From: Bradyrhizobium sp. RD5-C2
GTDB lineage: Bacteria > Pseudomonadota > Alphaproteobacteria > Rhizobiales > Xanthobacteraceae
DNA: 64,000 nt
NCBI RefSeq assembly: GCF_019972155.1
Contig: NZ_BOVL01000057.1
Location: 1-64,000 of the forward strand
Reading direction: 5' to 3'
The notes below the pieces were generated by a model. The model worked only from the letters and a program-made list of their open reading frames with translations, did not search any database and had not been told where the DNA came from. Position 1 is the stretch's first letter. Every line of letters starts with the position of its first letter. Of the stretch, positions 1 to 7,148 are shown one piece after another. Position numbers and translations under genes: made by a program.

Positions 1-1
1 G

Positions 2-388
2 ATCTCGCGGGTGCAGGACGTGTTCATGCCGGAGCGGCTGACGCGGGTGCCGCTGGCCTCCAGCGAGATCGCCGGCGTGCTCAATCTGCGCGGCCGCATC
101 GTCACCGTGGTCGATATGCGCGCCCGGCTCGGCCTGCCGAAGGCCGATGACGGCAAGCCGCCGATGGCGGTCGGCGTCGACCAGCGCGGCGAATCCTATG
201 GCCTCTTGATCGACCAGATCGGCGAGGTGTTGCGGCTGTCCGACGACAGCCGCCAGGACAATCCGGTCAACCTCGATCCCCGCATGGCCAGGCTCGCCGG
301 CGGCGTCCACCGCCTCGACGGACAGCTCATGGTCGTCCTCGATGTCGATCGCGTGCTCGAACTGGTGCCTGATGCCAAAGCGGCCTGA
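2..388 (+). CDS. cheW: chemotaxis coupling protein CheW, 5' end cut by window edge
   Basis: CheW links chemoreceptors to the histidine kinase CheA at the inner face of the membrane. The frame is open from the first bases of the window, and the visible part (about 128 residues) lacks the N-terminal beta strands of a usual 150-165 residue CheW. The GTG at 11 lies inside the conserved fold and is not the real start. The visible segment has the CheW-type GVLNLRGRIVTVVDMR strand pair and a C-terminal LDGQLMVVLDVDRVL strand. It is followed 63 bp later by cheY and then cheB and cheR, so it is the tail of a chemotaxis operon; cheA probably lies just upstream, outside the window. The family call is secure. 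Confidence 0.93.
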   Translation: MSRVQDVFMPERLTRVPLASSEIAGVLNLRGRIVTVVDMRARLGLPKADDGKPPMAVGVDQRGESYGLLIDQIGEVLRLSDDSRQDNPVNLDPRMARLAGGVHRLDGQLMVVLDVDRVLELVPDAKAA

Positions 389-451
389 GACGGGCCGACA
401 GAATCGAAGAACTGAAACATCCCACCGGGGATGAGGAAGTAGAGGTCGCAA

Positions 452-817
452 ATGAGAACGTGTCTTGTTGTCGATGACTCAAGCGTCATTCGCAAAGTCG
501 CCCGCCGTATCCTGGAAGGGCTCGATTTCCAGATCGTCGAGGCCGAGGACGGCGCCAAGGCGCTCGAGGCCTGCAAGCGCGCGATGCCCGAGGCCGTGCT
601 GCTCGACTGGAACATGCCTGTCATGGACGGCTACGAGTTCCTCGGCAATCTCCGCCGCATGCCCGGCGGCGATCAGCCCAAGGTCGTGTTCTGCACCACC
701 GAGAATGACGTCGCGCATATCGCACGCGCGCTGCATGCCGGTGCCAACGAATACATCATGAAGCCGTTCGACCGGGACATCGTCACCGCGAAGTTCCAGG
801 AAGTCGGGCTCATCTAA
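452..817 (+). CDS. cheY: single-domain response regulator CheY
   Basis: A stand-alone receiver domain of 121 residues, the usual CheY length. It receives phosphate from CheA and binds the flagellar switch to change rotation. The acidic pocket is Asp8/Asp9 (VVDDSS), the phospho-acceptor is Asp52 (LLDWNMPVMDG), the switch Thr/Ser position is in FCTTEND near residue 82, and the conserved lysine is Lys104 (YIMKPFD). Nothing follows the receiver, so it has no output domain. It sits between cheW and cheB in the same direction, which supports CheY rather than an unrelated receiver. Alphaproteobacteria often carry several CheY paralogues, and the sequence alone does not say whether this is the motor-binding form or a phosphate sink. 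Confidence 0.93.
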   Translation: MRTCLVVDDSSVIRKVARRILEGLDFQIVEAEDGAKALEACKRAMPEAVLLDWNMPVMDGYEFLGNLRRMPGGDQPKVVFCTTENDVAHIARALHAGANEYIMKPFDRDIVTAKFQEVGLI

Positions 818-893
818 GGTCTACCTTCGATCCGGCGGCAAAAAGCCTTCGGCTCAACGGTTGTTGTGCGCGTGTTGCGTTGCTGGTGAAGTC

Positions 894-2063
894 ATGAGTG
901 TTGCGTTGACAAGTGCTGCGGTCCCGACATCGACCCGTTCCGACAAGGTGCGGGTGATGGTCGTCGACGATTCCGTGGTCATCCGAGGGATGATCTCGCG
1001 CTGGATCGGCGCCGAGCCCGACATGGAGGTCGTGGCCTCGCTGCGCACCGGCCTCGACGCCGTCAACCAGCTCGAGCGCTTCAACCCCGACGTCGCGGTG
1101 CTCGATATCGAGATGCCCGACCTCGACGGCATCTCGGCGCTGCCGCAGCTCTTGGCGAAGAAACGCGACCTCGTCATCATCATGGCCTCGACGCTGACCC
1201 GCCGCAATGCGGAGATCAGCCTGAAGGCGCTCTCGCTTGGCGCGTCCGACTACATTCCGAAGCCGGAGAGCACGCGCGAGGCGACCGCCGCGGAAACCTT
1301 CCGCCACGACCTGATCCAGAAGATCCGTCATCTCGGCGCCAAGGCGCGGCGCAGCCCGGTGCATACGACGGCGAGCCCGCCGCTCGCGCCCGGGCACGAC
1401 AAGCCGCGCACGGGGCTGGCCCCCGTCGCAGCGCCCGCGGCGCCCACTCAGATCACGCGCCGTTCGTTCGGCCTGCTGCAGCCGAAGGTGCTGCTGATCG
1501 GCTCCTCCACCGGCGGCCCGCAGGCGCTGATGTCGCTGGTCGCAGAGATCGGCCCGGTGATCGACCGCGTCCCGGTGCTGATCACCCAGCACATGCCGCC
1601 GACCTTCACCACCATTCTCGCCGAGCATCTGGCGCGCACCAGCAAGCGGCCGGCGCATGAGGGAATCGACGGCGAGAGCATCAGGCCGGGTCAGATCTAT
1701 CTGGCGCCGGGCGGACGCCACATGCGGATCGCCCGCCACGGCATCGATGCCACGATCGTGCTCGACGACGGGCCGCCGGTCAATTTCTGCAAGCCCGCGG
1801 TGGATCCGATGTTCACCTCCGCGATCGACGTCTGGCAGGGCAGCATCATGTCGGTGATCCTGACCGGCATGGGCTCCGACGGCATGCGCGGCGGCAAGGA
1901 CATCGTCGCCGCCGGCGGCAGCGTGATCGCCCAGGACGAAGCGAGCAGCGTGGTGTGGGGCATGCCTGGTGCTGCGGTCAATGCCGGCATCTGCGCCGCC
2001 GTGCTGCCGCTCAACCAGATCGCATCGAAGCTTGTTCGCGTGTTTGCGGGAGACCGTTCGTGA
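894..2063 (+). CDS. cheB: chemotaxis methylesterase/deamidase CheB
   Basis: CheB removes methyl groups from chemoreceptor glutamates for adaptation and is activated by CheA phosphorylation. The 389-residue product has an N-terminal receiver (Asp25/Asp26, phospho-acceptor Asp71 in VLDIEMPDLDG), a Pro/Ala-rich linker at about residues 152-186, and a C-terminal esterase domain with the catalytic triad Ser205 (GSSTGG), His233 (TQHMPP) and Asp329 (MGSDG). The ATG at 894 is preferred over an in-frame TTG at 861, because the upstream extension is short, Cys-rich and unlike CheB. Its stop overlaps the GTG start of cheR (GTGA), the classic cheB-cheR or cheR-cheB translational coupling. Both domains are complete. 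Confidence 0.95.
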   Translation: MSVALTSAAVPTSTRSDKVRVMVVDDSVVIRGMISRWIGAEPDMEVVASLRTGLDAVNQLERFNPDVAVLDIEMPDLDGISALPQLLAKKRDLVIIMASTLTRRNAEISLKALSLGASDYIPKPESTREATAAETFRHDLIQKIRHLGAKARRSPVHTTASPPLAPGHDKPRTGLAPVAAPAAPTQITRRSFGLLQPKVLLIGSSTGGPQALMSLVAEIGPVIDRVPVLITQHMPPTFTTILAEHLARTSKRPAHEGIDGESIRPGQIYLAPGGRHMRIARHGIDATIVLDDGPPVNFCKPAVDPMFTSAIDVWQGSIMSVILTGMGSDGMRGGKDIVAAGGSVIAQDEASSVVWGMPGAAVNAGICAAVLPLNQIASKLVRVFAGDRS

Positions 2064-2929
2064 CGCCGCTGGACTACGAGTATCTGCGTAAGCTGCTGAA
2101 GGAACGTTCCGGCCTCGATCTGTCGGCCGACAAGCAATATCTCGTCGAGAGCCGCCTGCTGCCCTTGGCGCGCCGGTCGAACCTCGCCGGCATCCCCGAA
2201 CTCGTCCAGAAGATGAAGGGCGGCGCCGAGATGCTGACGTCGGAGGTGGTCGAGGCGATGACCACCAACGAGACCTTCTTCTTTCGCGACAAGATCCCGT
2301 TCGATCATCTGAAGGAAGCGGTGCTGCCGGCACTGGCGCAAGCCCGCGCCGCGCGCCGCAGTTTGCGCGTCTGGTGCGCGGCCTCGTCGACCGGGCAGGA
2401 GCCTTATTCGATCGCGATGCTGCTGAAGGAAATGACTGCGCTGTTCACCGGCTGGCGCATCGAGATCATCGCCACCGACCTGTCGCAGGCGGTGCTCGAA
2501 AAGTCCAAGGCCGGCCTGTTCAGCCAGTTCGAGGTGCAGCGCGGCCTGCCGATCCAGCTGCTGGTCAAGCACTTTGTGCAGAAGGGCGAGCTCTGGCAGC
2601 TCAACGCCGATATCCGCGGCATGGTGCAGCACCGCCAGCTCAATCTGCTGCAGGACATTTCGCATCTCGGCACCTTCGATGTGATCTTCTGCCGCAATGT
2701 GCTGATCTATTTCGATCAGCAGACCAAGGCAGGCATCTTCGGCAAGATCTCCCGGATGCTCGAGCCCGACGGCGTGCTGGCGCTTGGTGCGGCGGAATCC
2801 GTGGTCGGCATCACCAATCTGTTCAGGCCCTATCCCGACCGCCGCGGGCTCTATCAGCCCAGTACCGCGCCAGTCGCGCGCGCCGGCGCCGCGCATGTGC
2901 TGAAGGCGGTCGCGTCCGCTGCGCGGTGA
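2060..2929 (+). CDS. cheR: chemotaxis protein methyltransferase CheR
   Basis: CheR uses S-adenosylmethionine to methylate chemoreceptor glutamates, opposing CheB. The 289-residue product has the small helical N-terminal domain (about residues 1-75, ending in the conserved TTNETFFFR segment) and the methyltransferase domain with the SAM-binding motif WCAASSTGQEPYS and the conserved FDVIFCRNVLIYFD motif. The GTG at 2060 is chosen because it overlaps the cheB stop by four bases and begins exactly where CheR homology starts; an in-frame start at 1955 lies inside cheB. It is the last gene of the chemotaxis operon here, followed by a palindromic repeat and an operon on the other strand. Confidence 0.94.
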   Translation: MTPLDYEYLRKLLKERSGLDLSADKQYLVESRLLPLARRSNLAGIPELVQKMKGGAEMLTSEVVEAMTTNETFFFRDKIPFDHLKEAVLPALAQARAARRSLRVWCAASSTGQEPYSIAMLLKEMTALFTGWRIEIIATDLSQAVLEKSKAGLFSQFEVQRGLPIQLLVKHFVQKGELWQLNADIRGMVQHRQLNLLQDISHLGTFDVIFCRNVLIYFDQQTKAGIFGKISRMLEPDGVLALGAAESVVGITNLFRPYPDRRGLYQPSTAPVARAGAAHVLKAVASAAR

Positions 2930-2968
2930 GCTGGATCTTCCGAATTAGTAGCGCGATGCTGCTTGGTC

Positions 2969-3071
2969 CGTCCTCCTGAGGAGGCCGCAACGCGGCCGTC
3001 TCGAAGGGTCGACGGCGACCAGCCGGGCCGTTCATCCTTCGAGACGCGCTACGCGCTCCTCAGGATGACGG
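2969..3071. repeat. extragenic palindromic repeat, family A copy 1
   Basis: About 100 bp with inverted ends: the left arm contains CCTCCTGAGGAG and CTCGAAGG, the right arm CCTTCGAGACGCG and CTCCTCAGGATGACGG. A second copy lies at 37499-37602 in the opposite orientation, sharing the central CGGCCCGGCTGG block. Located between two convergent transcription units (cheR and the ATP-grasp gene). This is typical of Bradyrhizobium intergenic palindromes; it carries no open frame. Confidence 0.8.
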
Positions 3072-3096
3072 ATGAAACCGTAACCGCGTCGACGCG

Positions 3097-4254
3097 CTAC
3101 AAAATCGCGTGCGGCAGGAAGCGCGATGTGTTGCCGGTGATCGGGTTCTCGTCCTCGCGGATCGAGAGCCCACAGGGCGTGCCGTCGACCAGCCAGCTGC
3201 CGAGCACGGGGTACTGGCCGGAGAAATTCGGCAGCGGTGCGAGGGCCTGCCGGATGAAGCCCTCGGCTCCGTAGGGGCCTTCTTCCGCGACCAGCGTGAT
3301 GCCGGCGCTGACCAGTTCGACATTGGCGCCCTCGCGCGAATAGATCGGCTTGCGCACGAACGAGGTGCCGAGCTGCGCGGCCTGCGGGTCGTCCTCGAAA
3401 TAGGCCGGCAGCAAATTGGGGTGATTCGGGAACAGCTCCCACAACAGCGGCAGGATGCCCTTGTTGGACAGGATCGCCTTCCATGGCGGCTCGATCCATT
3501 GCGTCGGCGCCGTCGCGAGGTTCTTGCCGAACGCGTCGTGGAACATCCACTCCCATGGATAGAGCTTGAACGCGAGCGCGATCGGGCTTTCGTCGAGGTC
3601 GACGAACTGGCCGTCATTGCGCAGTCCGATCTGTTCGATGTCGAGCAGCGTGGTCTTCAGCCCGGCCTGCGCCGCGGTGTCCTCGAGATAGGCGAGCGTG
3701 CCGGCATCCTCGGCATTGCCGGTCAGCCCGGTGAGATGCAGCGCCTGGGTCGCGCCGATCGTCTTCCAGGCCTCGATCAGCGCCTCGTGGATCGAGTTGA
3801 ACTGGTCGGCGCGCTTCGGGATGATGTTGCGTTCGATCGCCTGTTCGAGCCAGGTCCATTGAAACACCGCCGCCTCGAAGATCGAGGTCGGCGTGTCGGC
3901 ATTGTATTCGAGCAGCTTGGCCGGGCCGCTGCCGCTGAATTTGAGGTCGAGCCGGCCGTAGAGGCTCGGCTCCTTGCGGCGCCAGCTCGCCGCGATCAGG
4001 TCCCAGAACGCTTCCGGTATCTTCAGCCGGCGCAGATATTGTTCATCCTTGAGCGCGCGCCCGGCGAGCTCGAGGCACATCGCGTCGATCTCGCCGGTCG
4101 GCGCCTCGATATCGCGCTCGATCTCGTCGAGCGTGAAGGCGTAATAGGCGCGCTCGTCCCAGTAGCGTTCGCCGTCGATGGTGTGGAAAGTGAATCCGGC
4201 GCTTTCGGCGGTTGCCTGCCAATCGTCGCGCTCGGAACATGCGATGCGTTGCAT
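3097..4254 (-). CDS. YjfC/YgiC-family ATP-grasp ligase (glutathionylspermidine synthase-like)
   Basis: 385 residues, the usual length of the single-domain YjfC/YgiC proteins, which match the synthetase half of glutathionylspermidine synthase and lack its amidase half. The C-terminal part carries ATP-grasp segments such as KPIYSREGANV (nucleotide-binding lysine region), and the centre has LLEYNADTPTS, the conserved substrate/ATP loop of this family. The family uses ATP to form amide bonds; the true substrate of the stand-alone members is unknown, and glutathionylspermidine synthesis should not be assumed. It is the last gene of a minus-strand cassette with a DUF350 membrane protein, a YgiB-like Ser-rich protein and a small exported protein, the same association as E. 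coli yjfL-yjfM-yjfC. The family assignment is strong, the substrate open. Confidence 0.85.
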   Translation of the reverse strand: MQRIACSERDDWQATAESAGFTFHTIDGERYWDERAYYAFTLDEIERDIEAPTGEIDAMCLELAGRALKDEQYLRRLKIPEAFWDLIAASWRRKEPSLYGRLDLKFSGSGPAKLLEYNADTPTSIFEAAVFQWTWLEQAIERNIIPKRADQFNSIHEALIEAWKTIGATQALHLTGLTGNAEDAGTLAYLEDTAAQAGLKTTLLDIEQIGLRNDGQFVDLDESPIALAFKLYPWEWMFHDAFGKNLATAPTQWIEPPWKAILSNKGILPLLWELFPNHPNLLPAYFEDDPQAAQLGTSFVRKPIYSREGANVELVSAGITLVAEEGPYGAEGFIRQALAPLPNFSGQYPVLGSWLVDGTPCGLSIREDENPITGNTSRFLPHAIL

Positions 4255-4296
4255 GAAGGGGTCCGTGATCTTCAGACGATGCGTGTCAGCTCGGTG

Positions 4297-4506
4297 TCAG
4301 CCGCCGCTATGTGCGTTGTCGTAGCGGGCAATGGTGCGTGGCGTGCCGCCGAAGCCACCGGAGGGTGATAACTGCTCGGGCTTCCGCTTGGCTTTGTGCC
4401 CGGCATGGTGATGACTGCGGGCCTGGCTTGGCGACAGGCCCATCGAGGCTGCGCCGATCGCGACGCTTCCCATCATTTTCAGCCAGACCCGTCGCGAGCG
4501 TTTCAT
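4297..4506 (-). CDS. small exported protein with a GGFGG motif
   Basis: 69 residues. The N terminus (MKRSRRVWLKMMGS, then a hydrophobic Gly/Ala-rich stretch ending SPSQA) looks like a Sec-type signal peptide of about 29 residues; it has no twin-arginine motif. The mature part is short and basic, with a His cluster (RSHHHAGHK) and a C-terminal SPSGGFGGTPR segment. The start is an ATG preceded by a purine-rich AAGGCAAGGA. It lies between the YgiB-like gene and the ATP-grasp ligase gene, in the same direction, 42 bp upstream of the latter. The GGFG motif recurs in the neighbouring Ser-rich protein. The function is unknown; being a substrate of the adjacent ligase is an inference from context only. 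Confidence 0.6.
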   Translation of the reverse strand: MKRSRRVWLKMMGSVAIGAASMGLSPSQARSHHHAGHKAKRKPEQLSPSGGFGGTPRTIARYDNAHSGG

Positions 4507-4602
4507 GGACGCGATCCTTGCCTTCTGCGCAGCCGCGCCGAGTGTCCATCAGCGCCGATCGCCGGGCAAGCGAAAGCGCATGACGACACGGCAAAGTGCG
4601 TG

Positions 4603-5022
4603 TCAGCCACCGCCGAAGCCGAACGCATGCGCGAACGAGCCGAAGCCGCCGCGGCTGACCGACGAGCTTGACGATGAACTCGACGAGGATGAAGAGCCGC
4701 CGGACGAGGAGCTGCTGCTGTAGAAGCTGCTGCGCGACGAGCCGCCGCCACCACCGCCGCCCGACCCCGACGACGAACCGCGCGGCGCGCAATCGGCGCC
4801 GGGTTGCAGGGGGGCCGGCGCGGTCACGCCCGGAGGCGGTGGCGGGACGGGCTGGCAATTCTGCCGCGGCATCACCGCGTAGGCGCCGCCGCCGACCGCG
4901 AGCGTGCCCATCATCAGCAGCGCGACATGATTGGAACGCTTGGAAGGCGGCTCCGGCCGCGTCGCCACCGCCGGCACGCTTGGCCGCCGCTTGCCGAATT
5001 CCGGGTTTGGTTTGCGCGCCAT
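4603..5022 (-). CDS. YgiB/YjfM-like (DUF1190-type) serine-rich protein
   Basis: 139 residues from the ATG at 5022 (a TTG at 5034 is a weaker alternative). The basic N terminus is followed by one hydrophobic segment (HVALLMMGTLAVGGGAYAV, about residues 31-49), suggesting membrane anchoring or export; then a Pro-rich stretch, a Gly run, and long Ser runs in the C-terminal half, ending SRGGFGSFAHAFGFGGG. The RGGFGS ending matches what I recall of the E. coli YgiB/YjfM family, and the gene lies between a DUF350 gene (17 bp upstream) and the YjfC-like ligase gene, as in E. coli. The low-complexity tail makes a sequence-only family call less certain. The role is unknown. Confidence 0.72.
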   Translation of the reverse strand: MARKPNPEFGKRRPSVPAVATRPEPPSKRSNHVALLMMGTLAVGGGAYAVMPRQNCQPVPPPPPGVTAPAPLQPGADCAPRGSSSGSGGGGGGGSSRSSFYSSSSSSGGSSSSSSSSSSSSVSRGGFGSFAHAFGFGGG

Positions 5023-5038
5023 GGTTCGGCTCAATGGC

Positions 5039-5443
5039 TCAGTAGATCATGCAAGCTGCGTTCAGCGCGCCTGCGGCCAGCGAGGACAGCCCGAGCCAGA
5101 TCGCCGCCGCCATCTCGCCGGAGGCGATCCGCGCCGACAGGTTCGGCACCGGGATCTTCACGATGTAATAGACGATGATCTGCACGATCAGCGCGATGAT
5201 GCTCCAGATCAGGCAGTCCACCACATTGGCGGAATGGGCGATGGCGCTGACCACCGGCAGCACGAAGCCGAGCAGGCTCAAGCCGAGCGCGATCGCCGCC
5301 GCGGGATCGTTGTCGCGGATCAGCTGGAATTCGTCGTGCGGTGTGACGCGGGTGTAGACGAAGAGGTAGGCGACCACGGCGATCAGCGCCGTGCAGAAAT
5401 AGACCAGGAACGCCGGCAGGCCGGCGAGGGATTGCAGGATCAT
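5039..5443 (-). CDS. DUF350 (YjfL-like) inner membrane protein
   Basis: 134 residues with four hydrophobic segments (about residues 9-28, 50-70, 76-96 and 111-131), the normal size and topology of DUF350/YjfL proteins. In E. coli yjfL sits with yjfM and yjfC, and here it is the first gene of the same three-part arrangement, followed after 17 bp by the YgiB-like gene. No enzymatic motif is visible. The family is linked to membrane-stress and PspA-type gene neighbourhoods in other bacteria, but its biochemical role is not established. The promoter of the cassette should lie in 5444-5660, where no clear motif was recognised. Confidence 0.82.
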   Translation of the reverse strand: MILQSLAGLPAFLVYFCTALIAVVAYLFVYTRVTPHDEFQLIRDNDPAAAIALGLSLLGFVLPVVSAIAHSANVVDCLIWSIIALIVQIIVYYIVKIPVPNLSARIASGEMAAAIWLGLSSLAAGALNAACMIY

Positions 5444-5660
5444 GTGATGCGCCCGAACAGCCCTAGATCGTCATCCTATAGCTGATTGGTCGTGGTTCGC
5501 GAAGCTTCGGTTCGATCTGAGCTGTGGGCTGCGGCGGCCGCGGACGGCCGGCGGAAAATTGCTGCGCGGCGGTGTGAGCCGCTTCACAGCGGCCTTCGCG
5601 ATAGCCGTCTATACGGTATGCAACCAGAAGTGCATGTCGCGAATGGGTTCGGTGATCCCG

Positions 5661-5918
5661 ATGACGACCAGTTTTGGCAACGACATCCTGCCGATGTTTC
5701 GACCGGGCGACGTCGCCTGCATGACCCCAAAGGGCGTTCGGCTCGGCGACGCCGACTGGATCTGCGACCCGGCCGGCAATGACGACTTTGCCGATCACGC
5801 CAACGCACGCCGCGTCTTCGCTGCGCTGTCATCCGGCTTCATGCCACCCGGTCACCGATGGTCGCAGGACGCGCTCGATACCTATGCGAGCTGGATGGGA
5901 GACGGATTCCAACCTTGA
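5661..5918 (+). CDS. small soluble protein upstream of cytochrome c gene, unknown function
   Basis: 85 residues if started at the ATG at 5661; in-frame ATGs at 5643 and 5634 are possible and none has a good ribosome site. Visible sequence features are FGNDILPMFRPGDVACM near the N terminus and SSGFMPPGHRW...YASWMGDGFQP at the C terminus. This layout, an I-x-P-M/L-F-R-P start and an MPP...W-x-x-GF end, resembles short domains found beside or within bacterial redox proteins, but I cannot name a family with confidence. There is no signal peptide. It ends 32 bp before the secreted cytochrome c gene and points the same way, so co-transcription with the cytochrome and the S53 peptidase is likely. 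Confidence 0.6.
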   Translation: MTTSFGNDILPMFRPGDVACMTPKGVRLGDADWICDPAGNDDFADHANARRVFAALSSGFMPPGHRWSQDALDTYASWMGDGFQP

Positions 5919-5950
5919 ACCCCAACCTTGAACCCGATGTGGAGAGCAAG

Positions 5951-7138
5951 ATGAGAAGGTCGATCGACACACTGCTCGTCTGTGGTCTGCTTGTGCTTCC
6001 CGCGCTTCCGGCCGCGGCGCAATCGCCGCTGAATCCGGCGATGACCGCGCCCGATCAGGTCGCCTGGCAGCTCTTCATTCAGGCCAACACCCGCGCCGGC
6101 GGCAGCAATTCGACGTTCGAGACCTGGGCGAGCGATACCGATCTGTTCCAGCCCAATCCGCAGTTCCCGGCGGCTCCGACGCCGCCGTCGTTGCGCCCGC
6201 CGATCCTGCCGCAGGTGGCACGGGAAGGCGTGCAGCAGAGCGGCGGATTGCTGCCGGCGCTGCCACCGGGCGCCGCGCAGGGGCAGATGGAGGAGACGCG
6301 TCACAACAAGCCGACGTTTGATTTCATCGTCCAGAACAACCTCTACAAGCTGTCGGGCGTGAAAGCCGCCTTCGGCAAGGCGCTGTCGTTCCCGGTCGAT
6401 TCCATCGAGGTGAAGGGGAATTGGCTGCCGGTCAGCGACATTCCGCAATTCACCAACAACAAGGTGACGCTGGCGCAGGTGCCGCAACTCTATCACGTCA
6501 ACAGCGCGGCCGGTGTGCAGTACGCCCTGGTCTCGATGCATGTGATCAGCAAGCAGGTGCCGAACTGGACCTGGGCGACATTCGAGCACCGGTTCAATCC
6601 GGGCCGCTGCGACATCATCGGCTGCCGCGACAATTTTGGCGCGCAGACCGCGTTCGTGCCGTCGAACCGGACCGCCGGCCAGGGCTATCCGGATTGCGTG
6701 AAGACGGCCGCGCTGACGACGATGCTGTCGAGCGCGGACATCGATCCGGTCTACAACAATTACTGCCTGAAAGGGTCGCAGGTGGATTTCGTCGACAATG
6801 TCGGGCTCGACATCAGGGTCGGCAATTCCGTTACCGAGGACGGCTTCGTTGCGACGTCGTCCTGCATCACCTGCCATGGCCGCGCGGCCTTCAAGGCGGA
6901 CGGCACGCCGGCGTCGCAGGCGGGATTCCTGTCGTTCGGTCCGAATGGCCCGGTTGCTCCGCTCGGGCCGCTGCTGCCCGAATGGTACTGGAAGTTCGCG
7001 GGCCAGCCGCCGATCTTCGAAGGCAAGCCGGGTCTCACCCGCATCGCGACCGCGGCCGACTTCGTGTGGTCGATCCCGTTCTGCGCCTACGACGATACAC
7101 AGAATCCGGCGCAGCCGAGCCCATGCGCCGGAAAGTGA
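5951..7138 (+). CDS. secreted mono-heme cytochrome c-like protein
   Basis: 395 residues from an ATG with a GGAGAGCAAG ribosome site directly upstream. A signal peptide (about residues 1-23, cleavage near AAAQS) sends it to the periplasm. Most of the chain is a domain I do not recognise, with many Trp/Pro residues and several Cys (220, 225, 249, 272). A single heme-attachment motif CITCH occupies residues 305-309, so one covalent heme is expected; Met ligands cannot be assigned by eye. The role is probably periplasmic electron transfer, but no partner oxidoreductase is adjacent. The S53 peptidase gene starts 10 bp after its stop, suggesting one transcript. Confidence 0.82.
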   Translation: MRRSIDTLLVCGLLVLPALPAAAQSPLNPAMTAPDQVAWQLFIQANTRAGGSNSTFETWASDTDLFQPNPQFPAAPTPPSLRPPILPQVAREGVQQSGGLLPALPPGAAQGQMEETRHNKPTFDFIVQNNLYKLSGVKAAFGKALSFPVDSIEVKGNWLPVSDIPQFTNNKVTLAQVPQLYHVNSAAGVQYALVSMHVISKQVPNWTWATFEHRFNPGRCDIIGCRDNFGAQTAFVPSNRTAGQGYPDCVKTAALTTMLSSADIDPVYNNYCLKGSQVDFVDNVGLDIRVGNSVTEDGFVATSSCITCHGRAAFKADGTPASQAGFLSFGPNGPVAPLGPLLPEWYWKFAGQPPIFEGKPGLTRIATAADFVWSIPFCAYDDTQNPAQPSPCAGK

Positions 7139-7148
7139 GACCGCACTG

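Noticed and set aside
5559..5660. N-terminal extension of the small protein before the cytochrome gene
   Set aside because: The extra residues are not signal-like or conserved in style and lack a ribosome site; the family-like segment begins after 5661.
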